From Collinsella sp. (GTDB taxonomy: Bacteria; Actinomycetota; Coriobacteriia; Coriobacteriales; Coriobacteriaceae), in NCBI GenBank assembly GCA_019414545.1, contig DXLV01000001.1:1-64000 (forward strand): a DNA stretch of 64,000 nucleotides. Direction: 5' to 3'. Of this stretch, positions 62,939 through 64,000 are shown piece after piece. The notes beneath the pieces are model-generated. The model had not been told where the DNA came from. It worked only from the letters and a program-made list of their open reading frames with translations, and searched no databases. Made by a program: the position numbers and the translations under genes. The stretch's first letter is position 1, and each line of letters starts with the position of its first letter.

Positions 62939-64000
62939 TTAAGCGGAAACTGCGGCGGAAGCAGTGTTGGTCTCGTCCTCGTCGGTCCATGCATGCTTGG
63001 GCATGGGACGGAAGATCTGGAAGAGCATCGCAACCAGCAGAACGATGGCTACAACCGTCCAAATACCAAACTGGCCAAGGACAAGCAGGTTGTAGAACTG
63101 GTTGATGAACAGGCCGATCACCCAGGCAAAGGCGCACTCGTAGCCGATGGCAATCGCGGTCCACTTGCCGGAGTCCATCTGGTTGCGGATAGTGCCCATG
63201 GCGGCAAAGCACGGGGCGCACAGCAGGTTAAAGGCGCCAAAGGCAACGCAAGCGCCCATAGTCGGGAACATGCCGGCGAACGCGGTCCACAGGCTCGGGT
63301 CGGTCTCGGCGGCGTCGGCAACGGACAGCAGCGAGCCGGCGGTAGCGACGACGTTCTCCTTGGCGACGAGGCCCGAGACGGTGAGCGCGGTGGCCTGCCA
63401 GGTGCTAAAGCCAAGCGGGGCGAAGATCCAAGCGACCAGGTTGCCGAGCATGGCAAGCACGGAGTAGTCCATAAACTCCTCAGGGATGCCGTCCATCGCA
63501 GGCAGGAAGCCGAAGGAACCGTTGTAGCTACCAAAGTTGGAGAGGAACCAAACCACGACGGTGGACGCGAAGATGACCGTGCCGGCCTTCTTGATAAAGG
63601 CCCAGCAGCGCTCCCATACATGCAGCGCCCAAGAGCGGATTGCCGGGAAGTGATAGGCGGGAAGCTCCATAACGAACGGCGTCGGGCGACCGGCGAAGAG
63701 CTTGGTCTTCTTGAGCATGAGGCCCGAGGCGATGACGGCAAAGACGCCCAAGAAGTAGAACAGCGGGCTGATCCATGCGGCGGTGGTGGAAGAATCGCCG
63801 ATGATGGAACCCATGAGCAGAGCGATGATCGGCAGCTTGGCGCCACAGGGAATAAACGTGGTGGTCATGACCGTCATGCGGCGGTCCTTCTCGTTCTCGA
63901 TGGTCTTGGTGGCCATGACGCCGGGGACGCCGCAGCCCGAGGACACGAGCATGGGGATGAAGGACTTACCGGACAGGCCAAAGCGGCGGAACACGCGGTC
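62939..64000 (-). CDS. feoB: Ferrous iron transporter FeoB, C-terminal part (5' end outside window)
   Basis: About 354 codons of the membrane channel region of FeoB, which imports Fe2+ in a GTP-dependent way; the N-terminal GTPase domain is outside the window. Visible gate motifs are SSGCGVPGVMATKTI and FIPCGAKLPII, each with the conserved Cys. They are followed by the second gate region (VVWFLSNFGSYNG, LGFSTWQATALTVSGLVAKE) and NLLCAPCFAAMGTIR. It ends with an acidic tail (DEDETNTASAAVSA). A FeoB-associated Cys-rich gene follows. Confidence 0.95.
   Translation of the reverse strand, partial: DRVFRRFGLSGKSFIPMLVSSGCGVPGVMATKTIENEKDRRMTVMTTTFIPCGAKLPIIALLMGSIIGDSSTTAAWISPLFYFLGVFAVIASGLMLKKTKLFAGRPTPFVMELPAYHFPAIRSWALHVWERCWAFIKKAGTVIFASTVVVWFLSNFGSYNGSFGFLPAMDGIPEEFMDYSVLAMLGNLVAWIFAPLGFSTWQATALTVSGLVAKENVVATAGSLLSVADAAETDPSLWTAFAGMFPTMGACVAFGAFNLLCAPCFAAMGTIRNQMDSGKWTAIAIGYECAFAWVIGLFINQFYNLLVLGQFGIWTVVAIVLLVAMLFQIFRPMPKHAWTDEDETNTASAAVSA

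Overview
The window looks like chromosomal DNA from a Coriobacteriia actinobacterium, most likely Collinsella or a close relative. That call rests on the GC-rich sequence, a GlnR-like regulator next to a type I glutamine synthetase, GatCAB, LPXTG-type pili with a class C sortase, an ABC pair plus AraC regulator of the siderophore-import type, and many short palindromic intergenic repeats. No database search was possible, so the genus is an inference. Both ends cut genes: the 3' end of glmM on the left and the 5' end of feoB on the right. Most genes are on the minus strand.

Layout. 0-4 kb: glmM, rpsI-rplM, a patatin-like lipase, a 62-bp tandem repeat and the tmRNA gene. 4-13 kb: a small unknown protein, a RelB-PIN toxin-antitoxin pair, a P1B-type metal ATPase with a small DUF6110-like partner, an ABC pair and a divergent AraC regulator. 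The ATPase and ABC promoter regions share an unusual palindrome. 13-17 kb: gatCAB, with a MITE-like inverted repeat at its end. 17-28 kb: class C sortase, a winged-helix protein, a duplicated candidate type I toxin-antitoxin locus with a LexA-like box, then a three-gene pilus operon whose tip adhesin carries a run of nine G. 28-34 kb: HAD phosphatase, MFS transporter, molybdenum cofactor genes (moaA and a moaC-mobB fusion) and a nuclease-like protein bracketed by near-identical 59-bp repeats.

34-48 kb: a heterodimeric ABC exporter, a MATE pump with its MerR regulator, ligA, an HtrA protease, a three-gene AT-rich island of secreted or membrane proteins including a papain-like protein, and glnA-glnR. 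48-54 kb: a HepT-MntA toxin-antitoxin pair in which MntA is fused to a RelB-like domain, LacI and GntR regulators, and an old-yellow-enzyme/BaiCD-type reductase. 54-62 kb: the high-affinity potassium system, split into divergent kdpFABC and kdpDE units and bracketed by two direct copies of a 117-bp repeat. 62-64 kb: a FeoB-associated cysteine-rich protein and the C-terminal part of FeoB.

Themes: metal and potassium homeostasis, surface pili, several toxin-antitoxin modules, and at least five families of intergenic palindromic repeats that often sit at operon ends and probably also act as terminators. The strongest candidates for an undescribed system are the LexA-box type I toxin-antitoxin pair (19.2-20.0 kb), the operator shared by the metal ATPase and ABC loci, and the RelB-MntA fusion.
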